64,000 bases of DNA, taken from assembly GCF_002994745.2 (NCBI RefSeq), contig NC_037092.1, forward strand, positions 9,848,501-9,912,500, written 5' to 3'. Each line of letters begins with the position of its first letter. The stretch's first letter is position 1. A program made the position numbers and the translations under genes. This DNA is from Rosa chinensis (taxonomy: Eukaryota > Streptophyta > Magnoliopsida > Rosales > Rosaceae). Below, piece by piece: positions 49,271 through 61,890 of this stretch. The notes beneath the pieces were generated by a model, which saw nothing but the letters and a program-made list of their open reading frames with translations, was not told where the DNA came from and searched no databases.

Positions 49271-49280
49271 TTGATATCAT

Positions 49281-51952
49281 TATCCTAATATCCTTAGATC
49301 CCAGAGCATAACCTTCCAATCAACTAAAAAAACAAGAAGTTTAAGAATTAAACTACAAAATAGAAAATTGAAACTACAAAAGATCGAGACATCGATCGAG
49401 TTAGTCATCAAATTCCAAGAGACACGTACACCACAAAAATCAGGGCAATTCCGTGATCAAAGTAGCATAAATATTAATCAAAAACACGAAACTCGTTCTT
49501 GATTTGATGTCTTTGGAGTGTTCCTCTCGCTACTACATAATCTAAATTCTGTTGCAGTGAATATCATTTGATTATTGGATAATTTTCTCATCCATGATCT
49601 GGTTACGCAAGACAGATAGTGAAGCAAGCAATCAGTAAATGACACCCAGGTCTCATGTGTTTATGTGTTCCGCAAGTCTTTAATAAAATAAAAGCAAGTC
49701 ACAAAGACCAGCGATAATATTTGGTGCAGAAAGCTGAAATGTAAGGTAAGCATGAAAACTACCAAGTATTTCATGCATATATATCTGGTTCATTATTCAA
49801 GGAAATTCCACAGTACACTGTCGCATCAATAAATTAATCATGTATTAATTATTGATTTACAATGATAGATCAACTCTTTGTGTTGGTGGACGAAAGGTTT
49901 ACATTTCAATAGAAAAAGAAAAACAACAAAAAAATTATAAGCAGAAGGCACAAGAACACTCACTCCCAAACTGATCAAACTGGAAGGCGGTACTCGCAGA
50001 AAAAGGGAATTGAGAAGACCAAAGAGACATGGAGGAGGAGGAGTGGCCTAAGTTAGCCAGACTATCAGCCAAGAAATTGGCTTCACTCCAAATATGGATA
50101 CAAGAAACATATTAAAATCTACAAGCTAACTGTCGAGATTATTCTGAATAAGAAACTTGATCCTCCAAGTAGTTGAAATGCGATCATTAATGAAAAAAGT
50201 TTAGCACTATATTGAGCTTAATTTATTGATATACTAAATGAACAATTTTTTTTTGTGTGGAAGCTAGGGACCCGCAGCCACTAGAACATGCCCAAGATCA
50301 AAAGAAGGGTTTGCAGACTTTTGGAGAAGATGTGTAACCTTAACTTCATGTCTTTGATTTTACTATCCAACTACCCAGATGAGTGATTGAAGAATTAATG
50401 GAAACCCTTGCAGAGTACTTAAGGACACATTAGGAAAGACGACCTTATATCATTTCCTAAACTAATCATGATCAGATCGGCGGAGAGATCACTGTTAGCT
50501 ATATATAATAATTTGGAGATCAATTCCTACATAAATTTATTTTCAATTCATAGACTATGCTTGCATGTCAAGCTCTCGATCATATATGTATGTTCAAGAT
50601 GATTAGGCTTCAAATGTCTTGATCATTACTAATCCTGGGCATGCATAGCTCTTAGGACGTGGCTTAATATATTAATATGCTTAATTAGTCAATTGGTTTT
50701 CAGTTAGATTACTTGGCAGTCTTGGCTGAGCAGGTGTATATGACAGCAAAGCAAGACTATTAATTAGGTAGGAGTAAAATCGTTATCAATGGTGGCTGTC
50801 AACTATGCTGATATGGCTTAGAGATTATAATTAACAAGAATAGACCATCTAACTTCTACCATCCGCTAAGAGCATATCTATCGTTCTCTCTATTTTTCAC
50901 TATTGAGAAATTTTGGAGAACATACCTAAACAATTTTATCTTTTAATTTGAACAATTATTAAGTTTACTCCTCATGGGAATGTACATGTGCGTTCATTCC
51001 CTTCGTGAGTAACATATTTATATATTTAACTTCATAATCCGAACTGTTCATGTGTTACAATATTATCTAAATTCATTTTTGCAAAAATTCAATCAATTCT
51101 AAGACCTCTTGAGTCTTGACCATCCAATTGTACCACATAAATGGACTGTTTCTATTATTTATTTATTTATTTTAAAAATAATATAAATTCAAAACTAACT
51201 AAAATAAAGAAAACTAATTACATTAGCAGCTAGAATATGTGCATATGTGGCCAATAAAGTTTATTTCGGATAATTATAAATAATAGTTTCATATATCATT
51301 AATCAAAGTCGGCATTTGATACAATAAGAACAATATCGACATAACAAATATTTAATTGTTAGTCTATAATTTGTTTGAAAGATTGTATAAAGTTGTGACA
51401 TGTGAATTATGTTAAGTGTAAGTTTTTGTGTACCATTCCACATTAAATCATAAAAAGCTCATACACTTAGCATCATAGTTTTTTTTCCAAACTTTGCAAA
51501 AAGAGTGGCGCGCACTTTAAGTGAGTAACAACACCAACTTGCCCTTAATGAACGAATTGATTCATTTGATAATCTTTGCTTTTACAATTTTACTTGTTAT
51601 TTTTGTTATTTTTATTTTTGGTAAATTTTAGTAATTACTAGCTAGAGCAACTAATTTTTCATTACCTATACAAAGTACCTCTACGGCATAAGGAAGTAAC
51701 TCAAGAAACTCTCTTCACAGCCTAGACTTCAGAGAATTTGGGACTTTCGTTTTCGAAGGTTGGAGAAATCGTGCAAGAAGACAAAGCTCACAAAGAATCT
51801 CCAATTGGGATATATATGTAATTGAAGTGTAATTGAAGTAATTCAATTATTTATCATCCAAATCACAAGTATTAAATCGCCTTGGTTTGGAACTTCTTCT
51901 CTACCAACTGAACTCTTGATCACTAAGCCCCACTTCTTTTCTCTCCATAAAC
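49281..51952. other. Intergenic; promoter of the DUF4408 gene at its right end
   Basis: No gene is seen. A possible TATA box, TATATAT, is at 51811-51817, 136 bp before the next start codon. GAGCATATCTATC near 50871 resembles one half of a MITE like that at 63422 but has no partner. Confidence 0.4.
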
Positions 51953-52762
51953 ATGGCCAAAACACCACCAACTGCAGTCCAAGATTCGACGAAAGCCTAC
52001 AAATTCGAAGATCATTATCCTCAAGAACCCTACAAATCTAGTGCAAGATCCTTGATTGCCTTCTTCTTCTCTATACTAATTTACACTTCCATCTTCTATA
52101 TTTTCAACCTCTCTCCTTCCGCTCTCTTCTACAACACCAAGTTTTGGTTTGCGATATCCAACACCCTGATTCTTATCATTGCAGCCGACTACTCTTCTTC
52201 TAAAGACAAGCACGACCAGATTAATTACCAAGAAGAGTATATGATGCATAGGCAAGCTCAAACTACTTCCTCATTTGTTTTGGAATACCCTCGTGAAATA
52301 GTCAAGGAAACCATTATTGATCACCAAGTTGCACGTCAAAATATACGAAACCCAGAAAACAGGCAAATTGTGCTTAAAGTCGACGAGCATGATGAAAAGC
52401 CTAGTGTTGATGATATTGATGTCCATGAAAAGAAAATAGTCCACGTACAGTCAAAAGGTAGTAAGAAAGAAAATATTCAAGCAAAAACTTACAAACGAAG
52501 TAAGTCGGAGGAGGTGAAAAGAGTGGTGATCGACGAATGCAAGAGCAATATTATAAGGAGGTCGGAGACAATGGAGAAGCACGAAGAAACTCAAGTAAGT
52601 ACTCCGGAAGAAGTTATTGATGAATTCTCAACCATGTCAGATGAAGAATTGATTCAACTGAACAGAAGATGTGAAGAGTTTATTCAAAGGTTTAATCAAC
52701 AAATTAGGCATCAATCAGTTGCAGACAGATCGAAGGCCCAAAAAACCTACCATCATGTCTAA
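51953..52762 (+). CDS. DUF4408/DUF761 membrane protein
   Basis: A single exon of 269 aa. The N-terminal part has two hydrophobic segments (about 31-54, SLIAFFFSILIYTSIFYIFN, and about 62-79, TKFWFAISNTLILIIAA) in the arrangement of DUF4408. A long charged region rich in Lys, Glu and His follows. The C-terminus has the DUF761 signature FSTMSDEELIQLNRRCEEFI (about 225-245) followed by QRFNQQIR. Proteins of this plant-specific family are small membrane proteins of unknown biochemical function; some are stress-induced. The ATG lies in a good context (AAACATGGCC) and no upstream Met is in frame. Confidence 0.9.
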   Translation: MAKTPPTAVQDSTKAYKFEDHYPQEPYKSSARSLIAFFFSILIYTSIFYIFNLSPSALFYNTKFWFAISNTLILIIAADYSSSKDKHDQINYQEEYMMHRQAQTTSSFVLEYPREIVKETIIDHQVARQNIRNPENRQIVLKVDEHDEKPSVDDIDVHEKKIVHVQSKGSKKENIQAKTYKRSKSEEVKRVVIDECKSNIIRRSETMEKHEETQVSTPEEVIDEFSTMSDEELIQLNRRCEEFIQRFNQQIRHQSVADRSKAQKTYHHV

Positions 52763-54620
52763 AGTTCTTGAGTAATGTTATTCGCACTTTCGGTTTATCA
52801 TTCTGTGTATAATAATCACACGATTGACAACAAACTGAGAAAGAGAATCGGAGGCTTTCCTAGAGTTTTGTTGTCTCTTTCTTTATTACAGAAAGTTTTG
52901 CTGCATGTGTTTCCTTCATCAATTTAATAATGGTAGTAGATGTATATCTAGATATAAGTTTTGTATTTCTGTTCGCTAGATAGTACCTTTTCATCTGAAA
53001 GTTTCATGTTTTTCTCTATTTCCCTATTCGTTTCATATAATTTGATGTTTTTCTTAAAGAAATTATTTTTTATTAATGTTAGCTTCAAATACAGGACCCA
53101 AAAAGCTAGATTTAGGGCCCTTTCACTAAGGGGTCTTTTTTTTGTTATTTTAAGGAATCCCTTGTGGACAGGGACCGGATTTAGGGGGTGTCAAGCTTGG
53201 GCAATTGCCCTATCTCGATATTTGAGGCTATAGTGGTATATGATCTTGCTCCAAAAGGTAATTGCAGAAAATTTCCAAAACAAACGGGCAAATATGAGGA
53301 ATGAGAAGCAGTTTACGCACTTTTTTCCTATACAAAACATTCCATTGAAAATGTCAACATTCAGTTATGACCCATGAAAAAGTAAAAAAAGGTTAATAAA
53401 CGATACCTTTAATAACTCATAAATGTTATAATCTTATGTTACTTGATTAGCTTATGATACCAGGGTCTAAAAGCCACGTTAGCTTCTATACGTAGTTTTC
53501 AAGTAAATGATTAGGGCCAGCTAATTAGGGAAACCAGCTTGCACAACCACAAATCAAAAGAAGTAATTATAGAATATTGATGCACCCGAGAAAATAATGG
53601 GCGATCGACACCTTGTGCATAATCAATCTTCTTCAGGTTTGGTTCTTCCTTATTATTATGTGAAAATATATATAAATCAAGCCAGTTTGAGCTTTTATAA
53701 TTTGATCCAGAAACTTCTTCAATCAAAGTAAAGTTAAAGGAATTGATCGAGCTTGATCAAATATCTACGAAATGGTGACTCAAGTGTGTACATTGACTTG
53801 GGAGAAAACATACTTTGATCAACTTAGCACAAAAATAGATGCAATCTATGATTAAATTTGTTTCCTTTAGATGCATGATCGATACTAACCAAACTCGAGC
53901 CAAAAGGACTTGAATATGTGGACCGGAATATATGAGGAGTCGTTTTCCTTTGCACTCCTTGTAATATCATCAATCAGAACTTAAAGATACCATCTTCACT
54001 AAAGAGACATACTTTTCCTCATAGCGTAAAAAAGCATGATACTGAAGTAGCTAGAAGATTCTTCCTATTACTCATGGCCTCATGCTTAGTGTTAGTTACA
54101 CATGGCGCGCAAGGCCCACCACAGTCATAATATTCCTATCAAGTTTCAACTGAATCTCATCAAAATGACCATAAAACCCACCTCTCCAGGTTTTGGTTTT
54201 CTAGCTCTCCAACAAATTGAGAGTGTGGGTGGAGTTCATTTCCGCCTATCCCTTCGATCCCTTTGTGGATCTTACCTCCCTCTCTCTTTTCTTTTGGTTC
54301 CTGCAGTGTTGGCAGAGGATGATCTCCGATGTGTAGATGGTTTGAGTTTTGTGGTTCTTGTCTTTGATTTCGGATCAAAATTGATTGTGGTTCCCATTAA
54401 GACTTTTTAAAGAAAAGAATAATCATTTTAAAGTTCCTAAAAATTATTTCAAACAAATGATAATAACAAAAAGATCGAATGAAGAGACTCACCAAGTTAC
54501 AAGTAACAACCTTTTGTTTTGGAGCACATAGTGAGCCTACTTTATCCCAATAAGAAATAATGGGTTAGAACTTAGAAGAAGCAACCACAGAAATCAGTTA
54601 AAACACCCGGGAAAGGAACA
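52763..54620. other. Intergenic; no gene seen
   Basis: Repetitive fragments around 53090-53230 (TTTAGGGCCC, GGGTGTCAAGCTTGGGC) look transposon-derived. A 102-codon open frame at 54102-54410 has no recognisable domain and sits just upstream of the DEG5-type gene. Confidence 0.35.
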
Positions 54621-57600
54621 ATGGTGGTCTTGGGTTCTCTTACCCAAATCAAGCCCTCTCCACCAATACCAACCACCTCTTTCTCTTCTTCTTCTTCAAA
54701 TCCTTCCCAGAAGACCCTCTTCACAAGACGAAGAGCCGTACTGCTTGGCCCAACTGCTTTGGTGGCTTCCTTGCTCCATTTCCACAACCCCATTTCATCA
54801 CAACCTTCAGCAATTGCTCTGCAACAGTTACAAGATGAGCTCCAGCAGGAAGAAGACCGTGCTGTGAATCTTTTCCAGGTCCCACTCTCACTCTAAAGGC
54901 ACTCTCTTTATTTTCTTCTATTTGCAAATGATGAACACCCAAACCAATTGAATAATGCTCTCTCAGTTGAGCTAGATTCTTGTTAATGTGCTTTGTTTCT
55001 TTGACCCTTTTGGCTATCAGTTGTGTTTGTTGAATAAAGAAAAGAACTTGATTGGTGATAGCTCCTTCTTGAGGAGAATTGTTGATAATCATATATATAG
55101 GTTTTTTTTTTTTCCTTCAATATTGGCACTGTAAAACAACTATTCAAGATGAAATATGTTCCAGCCATGTCGTTTCGCTTCGAAAGTGGTTAACTCAAAG
55201 TATTTGATAGGTAAAAAGTGTGTGGTCAGTTGGAATCGGTTTGAAAGCTCGTACAAGTTGTAGCCCAAATCCCTGGGATTAGTCATGGTATCTTCTTTGA
55301 TTGATCAGTTTGCAGATAAAAACTTTTGTTCTGATAATGTCACAATTATCTGATAGATAAACTGTGAATGCAGACTGAAAACCACTTTGCTGACAGATAC
55401 TAAGGGTTTGAAAAGCGAATTACTTATCCATGAAGATCAATACTTTTCTCAAAATTGATTCGAGTAACTAAATCTATATTATGTTCCTATTCTTATAGGT
55501 GCATAAATTGCTCATATAATTTAGTTTGTTATTCACCAATGTACTTTCTTTGCAGGAAACTTCTCCATCAGTCGTTTACATTAAAGACATTGAGATAGAC
55601 AAAAGCCTAAAAGGTTCTCCTACTGCAGTCTCGCAAAGTGAGGATGATAATGCTAAAGTTGAAGGAACAGGTTCAGGCTTCATTTGGGATAAGTTTGGTC
55701 ACATTGTAAGCAAATACCTCAAACTTTTCCACATTGTCATCTGATAATACAATTTCAAGGTTTTCAAAAGGGAAAACCTATTTGCCTCAGTTTGCAATAT
55801 AATGCTTGGAGTAATGCTTTTAGGACCATAACTTTAGCTGAACACATTATATGGCAATTTATGTGTCAATTAACAGATAAGCAATCTGGCCTACATCATC
55901 AGATTAGCTAATATGATCAGGAAATCTGGTTGCTCGAGTTCACTGTCTGTATGTTCATTTGACATTTTCACTTTGGAAAAGTAATCATTGACATCTGTGT
56001 TGTAATTACAACAATATTATCAGTTTTTTCATACACTTGCATCCACACTTCTTTTAGGATTAAGTAAAGAATTCTGGTCTAAGTTTGAATTATCTAGTTA
56101 GATGCACCCACCCTCTCCCAAATAATTAAGTTTATTGTAATGATCTTCTACTTTCCCAGTACTGAAAGTGGTCAATCCTTTGTGTTCAGGTCACAAATTA
56201 CCATGTTGTAGCTAAATTGGCTACAGATCAAACCGGATTACAGCGTTGTAAGGTTTTTGTCCTTTAATTCTACCTATGATCTTTTGTCAAATTATTTCAT
56301 CACTAATAATAGTGATATTTCCGTCTGGTATACCACCATTGGTTTGACTTCCAAAGTTCTTTATTGCTGTTCGTAGGTTTATATGGTTGATGCAATGGGC
56401 AATGGTTTTAGCAGTGAAGGCAAGATTGTTGGTTTAGATGCATCTCGTGATCTGGCTGTTCTTAAGGTAGTAAAGCCTACGGTGCCTACCATTCTAAGTC
56501 TTCTCCCGAGGCCCTTTTGGCTCTTATGGAAATGAAACTTTAAGCTACATTATTGTTGCACAACTTGCCTGGAGAAGAGAAACTTTCAAATTACTAATGC
56601 ACCATGCTTCAGTGTTGGAGATGCTTAACCTAATATCATCTGCAGGTTGATATTGAAGGACATGAGCTAAAACCTGTTGTTCTCGGTACATCTAGTGATT
56701 TGCGTGTGGGTCAGACGTGCTTCGCCATTGGAAATCCATATGGATATGAGAACACACTAACAATCGGGGTAACTTTTTCACAATACGACTGTTCTACAGT
56801 TACTTTAGAAGATATAGTATTTAACAATTATGTGATCCTTTTGAAATACTTCAGGTGGTCAGTGGATTAGGCAGGGAGATACCCTCACCAGATGGAAATG
56901 CCATTAAAGGAGCTATTCAAACTGACGCCGCTATTAATGCTGGTACTTTTCCAACTTGAGCTTTCAGAAACTTATTGTTGTCTCTCCTCCCTAAATACGT
57001 TTGTATTGTTTAAGCACAAATGATGTGTGCTTGATTCATCTGAATAGATTCCAAAGTCCTAGTTACGCAACCATAGTTGGCACTTGCCAGGTTCCAAGGA
57101 GACTGCTAAAGTCTAATACCTGCAAGTTATGTTTCATGCACAGGTGTAGGGATAGCACTAGAGTTAACATACTACTCAAGAAAAGTCTGTCCCTTTTCTC
57201 TGACAACATATATAGCTAAAACTTATTAAAGTCTGAGTATTTACTAATTTTATTCATGTATGAGTTATGCTGTGAATTGTTTCCACTATTGCTCATTCAT
57301 GCTCTGAAAGACGTTTGTCAATGTTATATTCCTGCAGGGAATTCAGGCGGGCCATTGATTGATTCATATGGTCATGTTATTGGAGTTAATACATCAACGT
57401 TCACTCGCAAAGGTAAAGCATGCAGCTTCCATTTGGTGTATGCAGTTCAGGGAACTGACTGGTCGAGAATGAGGACTTTGAGTGTCTGAGTTGGGTTTCC
57501 AATGCTTTTGATCTTTTCAAATCTTAGGTCGCCTCTCCACCAAGTTTCCATCCCGCCAAAGTGATAATTAAGACTCAAAAGAGATTGAGAGCTCTAAACT

Positions 57601-57858
57601 AATTGGCACGCAACTAGTTAGATATTGAGCATCTGGTTCTACATTTTCAAATTAAACCTAGTAAAAGCCTCAAACTTTTGCATGAAAACAAAGGAGGCAA
57701 CGGATTTAGTTGAACTTTTCAGAGCTTATATTGTCTCTCTCTATTTTGCAGGATCAGGAACATCATCTGGTGTTAACTTCGCAATACCAGTAGACTCTGT
57801 TGTGCGAACCGTACCTTACCTTATTGTATATGGAACTCCTTATAGTAACAGGTTTTGA
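54621..57858 (+). CDS. DEGP5: DEG5-type serine protease of the thylakoid lumen
   Basis: Eight exons (54621-54878, 55556-55705, 56190-56252, 56377-56466, 56646-56768, 56855-56942, 57338-57412, 57752-57858) encode 317 aa. DEG5 acts with DEG8 in the lumen to degrade photodamaged photosystem II D1 protein. A Ser-rich chloroplast transit peptide is followed by a twin-arginine lumen signal, TRRRAVLLGPTALVASLL (residues 35-52), with a likely cleavage after SAIA (66). The trypsin-like catalytic triad is complete: His141 in VTNYHVV, Asp182 in ASRDLAVLK and Ser260 in GNSGGPL. There is no PDZ domain, the feature that separates DEG5 from DEG1 and DEG8. All exons end in GT..AG introns. The length fits the roughly 320 aa of the family. 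Confidence 0.96.
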
Positions 57859-58997
57859 TGTATCAATTGTATTGTATCTAATTTATCCCCCAGATTATAT
57901 GTCATTTAGGGAAACAAGTTGTATAAGTTTCATGGAACGCAATTCAAATACTAAATGTGTCATAAAAAAAAAAAAAAAAAAACTCAAATACTAAATGAAT
58001 ATTGATGATGGACTTGTGGAGAGAAACCATTCAGTTTCTGTCAAAGCTCGGCTTAGTAAGAGTGACATAACCTGATAACCCCAATTCTTCAGTATTGTGA
58101 TAATTTACCAATGTACATCACTTTCTCTTTCGAAATAGCATGGAAGTACAAAAACTGATTTTATCATTCATTAGTCATACCAGAAACCTATTCCCCTACT
58201 CTGCCGTGCGATTCATACATTTCTGAGAACTGGGGGATGAGACAGTTTTTTCCCTTTGCCAAGCAGTGTCTGCGAGCAAACAACGTAGGTACTCAGCAAG
58301 GCAAACATGCGGTCAAGGAATGAAGCAACACCCAAGGATCGAAACCTCACCGCCTCTTGAGTATACATCTTAACTTGTCTCTAAGAAGCCTTCACCTATC
58401 GACCCCAAAAAAAAAAGCCTCTCCTAGGAGTATGGTCTGTGTGCTAGAAAGCTGCAAACAAAATGAATTGTCATATAAGAAGGTCAACTTGAATGCGCTC
58501 CCACATTCGAGGATAATGGAGGATTCACCGCTGACACTTTTCCTTTCCGGATCAAAACGGGGATGAAGCTTCAAACCAGATGCATCCCCAATACCAACTG
58601 GCTTCCCCTTTGGATCCCAACATCTTCCTCCATTTATAACCACCCTTCTCCACAGAGGCTATTCTCACTCTCATTCATTTCAAAATTCAAACCCAAAAAA
58701 CAACCACCATAACATTACTAGACCACTTTTACATATCACCCATGTTTTTGGGCAAACACATTGGAACTTCAACAATGCACTGCAAAAAGATTTGACCAAA
58801 ACGAAGAAGTAAAAACAAGCAATTCCATAAGAACCCTATACAATAGTGAAACAGTACTACCCAATTGCTCAGTAAAATTGAAAATCCACACTCGAAAAGC
58901 TATACTAAGTATAACAAATCCAAAACCCCAAGATTAAACAAGGAGGTCAAATTTCAACCCAGCATTGATACACAAATTTCAAAACAAACATGGAATT
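57859..58997. other. 3' regions of DEGP5 and NAA38; no further gene seen
   Basis: The two neighbouring genes converge here. A minus-strand open frame at 58392-58643 has no recognisable domain. A poly(A) run lies at 57964-57980. Confidence 0.4.
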
Positions 58998-59363
58998 CTA
59001 GACCGAAAGCAGATTCATTTGTTCTTCAATGGAGCACCCAACATGGCAAGAGACACGACAAGAGCTAGGGATGAGAATCAGACCGAGGCAGCGCTGCTCC
59101 ATCGGAGAAGGCGAATTCCGGCGAGTGCTCCGATACTCCACCGAATCTTGAAGAATGATGTTACCCTGTTTGTCAATGCAGTGAAAGGTGCCCAAGAAAA
59201 AGCGGCCGTCTTTGATCCCGACCAGCATTCGCCGGAAAAGAAGCTTCTTGACTCGGGTCACGGCCTCCGAGCAAGCTGGGTGGTCCGACCCGTCTGAGCT
59301 ATTCGGGTTCGACCCTTCTGAGCCCGCCACCTGAATCAGTGATTCCGCTGCTTCTTGTTCCAT
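58998..59363 (-). CDS. NAA38: NatC auxiliary subunit NAA38 (LSM-domain protein)
   Basis: A single exon of 121 aa. NAA38 is the Sm-like third subunit of the NatC N-terminal acetyltransferase, with NAA30 and NAA35. An acidic N-terminal leader (1-36) leads into the LSM domain: RMLVGIKDGRFFLGTFHCID (Sm1) and QRCLGLILIP (Sm2). The tail SCHVGCSIEEQMNLL is typical of NAA38 and absent from spliceosomal LSM proteins. The length fits plant orthologues. The start MEQEAAESLI is the first in-frame Met. Confidence 0.93.
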   Translation of the reverse strand: MEQEAAESLIQVAGSEGSNPNSSDGSDHPACSEAVTRVKKLLFRRMLVGIKDGRFFLGTFHCIDKQGNIILQDSVEYRSTRRNSPSPMEQRCLGLILIPSSCRVSCHVGCSIEEQMNLLSV

Positions 59364-59550
59364 GTTCCTGGGGTTTTGGATTCGAATGGCACGGTTTAGC
59401 TTAGAAACCCAAGAACAGTAATTGGAGTCGAGTACCCAATTTACAAAATTAGGGATTGTGTTTTTCCCTTGCTTGCGGCTTTTAGACTAGTTTTGGTTGG
59501 CACTCAGCAGACGGACTTTGTTACCATTTACCAAACACTCCCAACTTAAA

Positions 59551-59742
59551 CCCCCTCGTGGTTCTTGCCTAGTTAGGTCACTTAGGTGTGCTCCCCAACC
59601 TAGGTTCGAATTTTGAAGCTGTCAAAGTGGTCCGGCACTGTGCTGCAATGCACAATTTGAGCATTTCACATGCGCTAAAGGAGTTTATCTTGGGCCTAGG
59701 AAACCTTTGGGTTCCCCTTGACGAAGTCAAAAAAAATAATCT
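59551..59742 (+). mobile_element. tRNA-derived SINE with a 9-bp target duplication
   Basis: The flanks CAACTTAAA at 59542-59550 and 59743-59751 are identical. Inside, box A-like TTGCCTAGTTAGG and box B-like GGTTCGAATTT give a pol III promoter. The element ends in an A-rich run (59729-59739). About 192 bp. It lies upstream of the minus-strand NAA38 gene. Confidence 0.75.
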
Positions 59743-59751
59743 CAACTTAAA

Positions 59752-61890
59752 TTGTGACCCAGCACAGTTCTAACTTAATTTCTGAAGAATTACAACGATT
59801 AATCTTATTTGAATCAAACTCGCAACCTCTTATTTTAAAAAAATTATAAAAATTTATACTATTAGACCAATTGATACGGGCTTGAATCAATTTTTTTTTT
59901 TGGCAATTAGTAACCAACAGAAACAAAAAAAGGAGGAGGAGGAGGACGTCCATCATACAACAGAATATGCAAAAGGGAGGAAGGGGGCTGTTGTAGCCAA
60001 GTAGCCGATCATTGATGTCTCAATTGATTGTTTTCCTACACTTTATTTCAAAATACGAGATACTAACCACTTGACACAGGCTTGATGTCTCAATGACTCA
60101 ATTGATTGTTTTTGTTATACTTTATTTCAGGTATAAGACATGTAGGCTATATCCACTGTGTGTGCTTGGACTTTCTTTACCGCTTCCTGTGAAAGAATCG
60201 TGGAACGCTCGATCGAAAAAAAAGGATCGTGGAACGACTTTGTAGCATTCAATAGCCCAGGATATGAAAATTATTATCATTCTGAATCACTATACATGTG
60301 GTGGCTGGCTTGGGCTAATGTGATTGGCTCATGTAAAATATACTTGATGCTCACCCGTATTTCATTTGCATGTATGTTCGTATTCTATTGCCCCGATCAC
60401 AACATGGTACTGCCACATGGTAGCACAGACTCTCCTTCTAAATTTACTAGGTATCACAAACCCTCTTCCAAATTCCTATTCTACCACTGTCCTAAACCCC
60501 TAACAATCTTCATCTCCGATGCATCAAAACGCTGTGAGGCTGCAAATACCAAATATAGAAGTTTCTCACTTTCTCTACTCAAATCGTCCGAACATATCCT
60601 AAGCTTTTGGATCCGGCTTTGTAGGTTGATTTTAAGAGAACGGATATTGACTTCCAGGGGCCAGCAACCAATCCTAAAACAAGAACTCTCTATTCTTTTT
60701 TAGAGAGAATTCCATCACTTTCATTGCCAGTACCTCTTTTAGAGGCACAACCATAGCCTTCATTAGGATTAGGAATAATATGTTCTTTCCTTATTGGTAA
60801 CAACATTCCTTGTTTTCTCAAGGCATTCGGTGTCCTTTCCTGAAAAAAGCAAGTAGTTACAAACTGCAATGGAAGTCTATCTATTAGTTACATTTTGTTA
60901 TTGTATATTGGGCTATCTTTAACATCTTTCTGGGAGTATCCTTAACATCTTTCTTCTTTGGTTAATAAGAGTGATGCAAGTTTACAGAGGCCCAAACCAG
61001 AACATTGACAATTAAATAGCTCTTCAGATGCTTTAGGACCAGGGTTCAAACATGCTGTCTTCTTAAAATGTCCACAGTGTGGAGTCTACCAGATTGTAGT
61101 GTGCATTTGCTTATCTATTAACTGACACATAACATCAGTTTATATAACTAACATGTATTCCATCAGTAAATCATTGTTCAATCAACCATAATATTCTTCA
61201 GTGATATGTTACTGAAGTTATATGACTTCCAAACTCAGCCTCAAATTAAAAACATTTAGTACCATAAGGTCCCCTGGGAATGGGGATTCTCAAAGAATAC
61301 ACAGTTGATAAAGCTCTTTAAATTGGCTACATTTTGCAAGGCAACACAGTATGTACTTTACAGAAGAAAATCAACATAACCAGCTCCATTAGAAATAGTA
61401 AGTTGGATTAAGAATAGAGCATACTAGTTCCTGAAAAAGAGGAACAGAGGCCAGACAGCACTTGCTGTAAAGTCATCTCAAAATTCCTTGACGAACCACT
61501 GATCTTGAAGCATGCACTATTATCAATTTCTATAAGTCTTTGGTTACAGAGAAAAGACCTTAGACATCTGGTTAGGATTATGCGAGGCAAAACATCAAGA
61601 CTAGTTGATATCTTAGAAAATTTATCAAACAGAGTTATGTGGATATTTGTCAATAAAACTAGGGGTCTCTAATCTATGTGAAAACAGCAAAAGTCTATCA
61701 ATTGGTTAAAAAAAATATCTACACAAATCTATCACTTACAGCAAACACTTAAACTTCTGAAATAACAACCATAGCAATAAGATTCAAGTAATAAGGTATG
61801 TTCAAATATTAGCTCAGACAACTGCGATTTAGAATTGAGACCAAACAAAAGTATCACCTTAATGATAGACCAAGATAAGAACTTCCTTCT
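59752..61890. other. Intergenic and 3' region of the F-box gene; no gene seen
   Basis: A 181-codon open frame at 60158-60703 has no recognisable domain. Its composition (Cys, Trp and Ser scattered) looks like translated non-coding DNA. No RNA gene is seen. Confidence 0.35.

Noticed and set aside
58392..58643. 83-codon minus-strand frame between DEGP5 and NAA38
   Set aside because: It reads smoothly but has no family signature, no neighbouring exon and a plus-strand frame in the same place. Not enough to call a gene.
60158..60703. 181-codon open frame on the plus strand
   Set aside because: No recognisable domain, a mixed composition unlike the nearby genes and no conserved motif; treated as chance.
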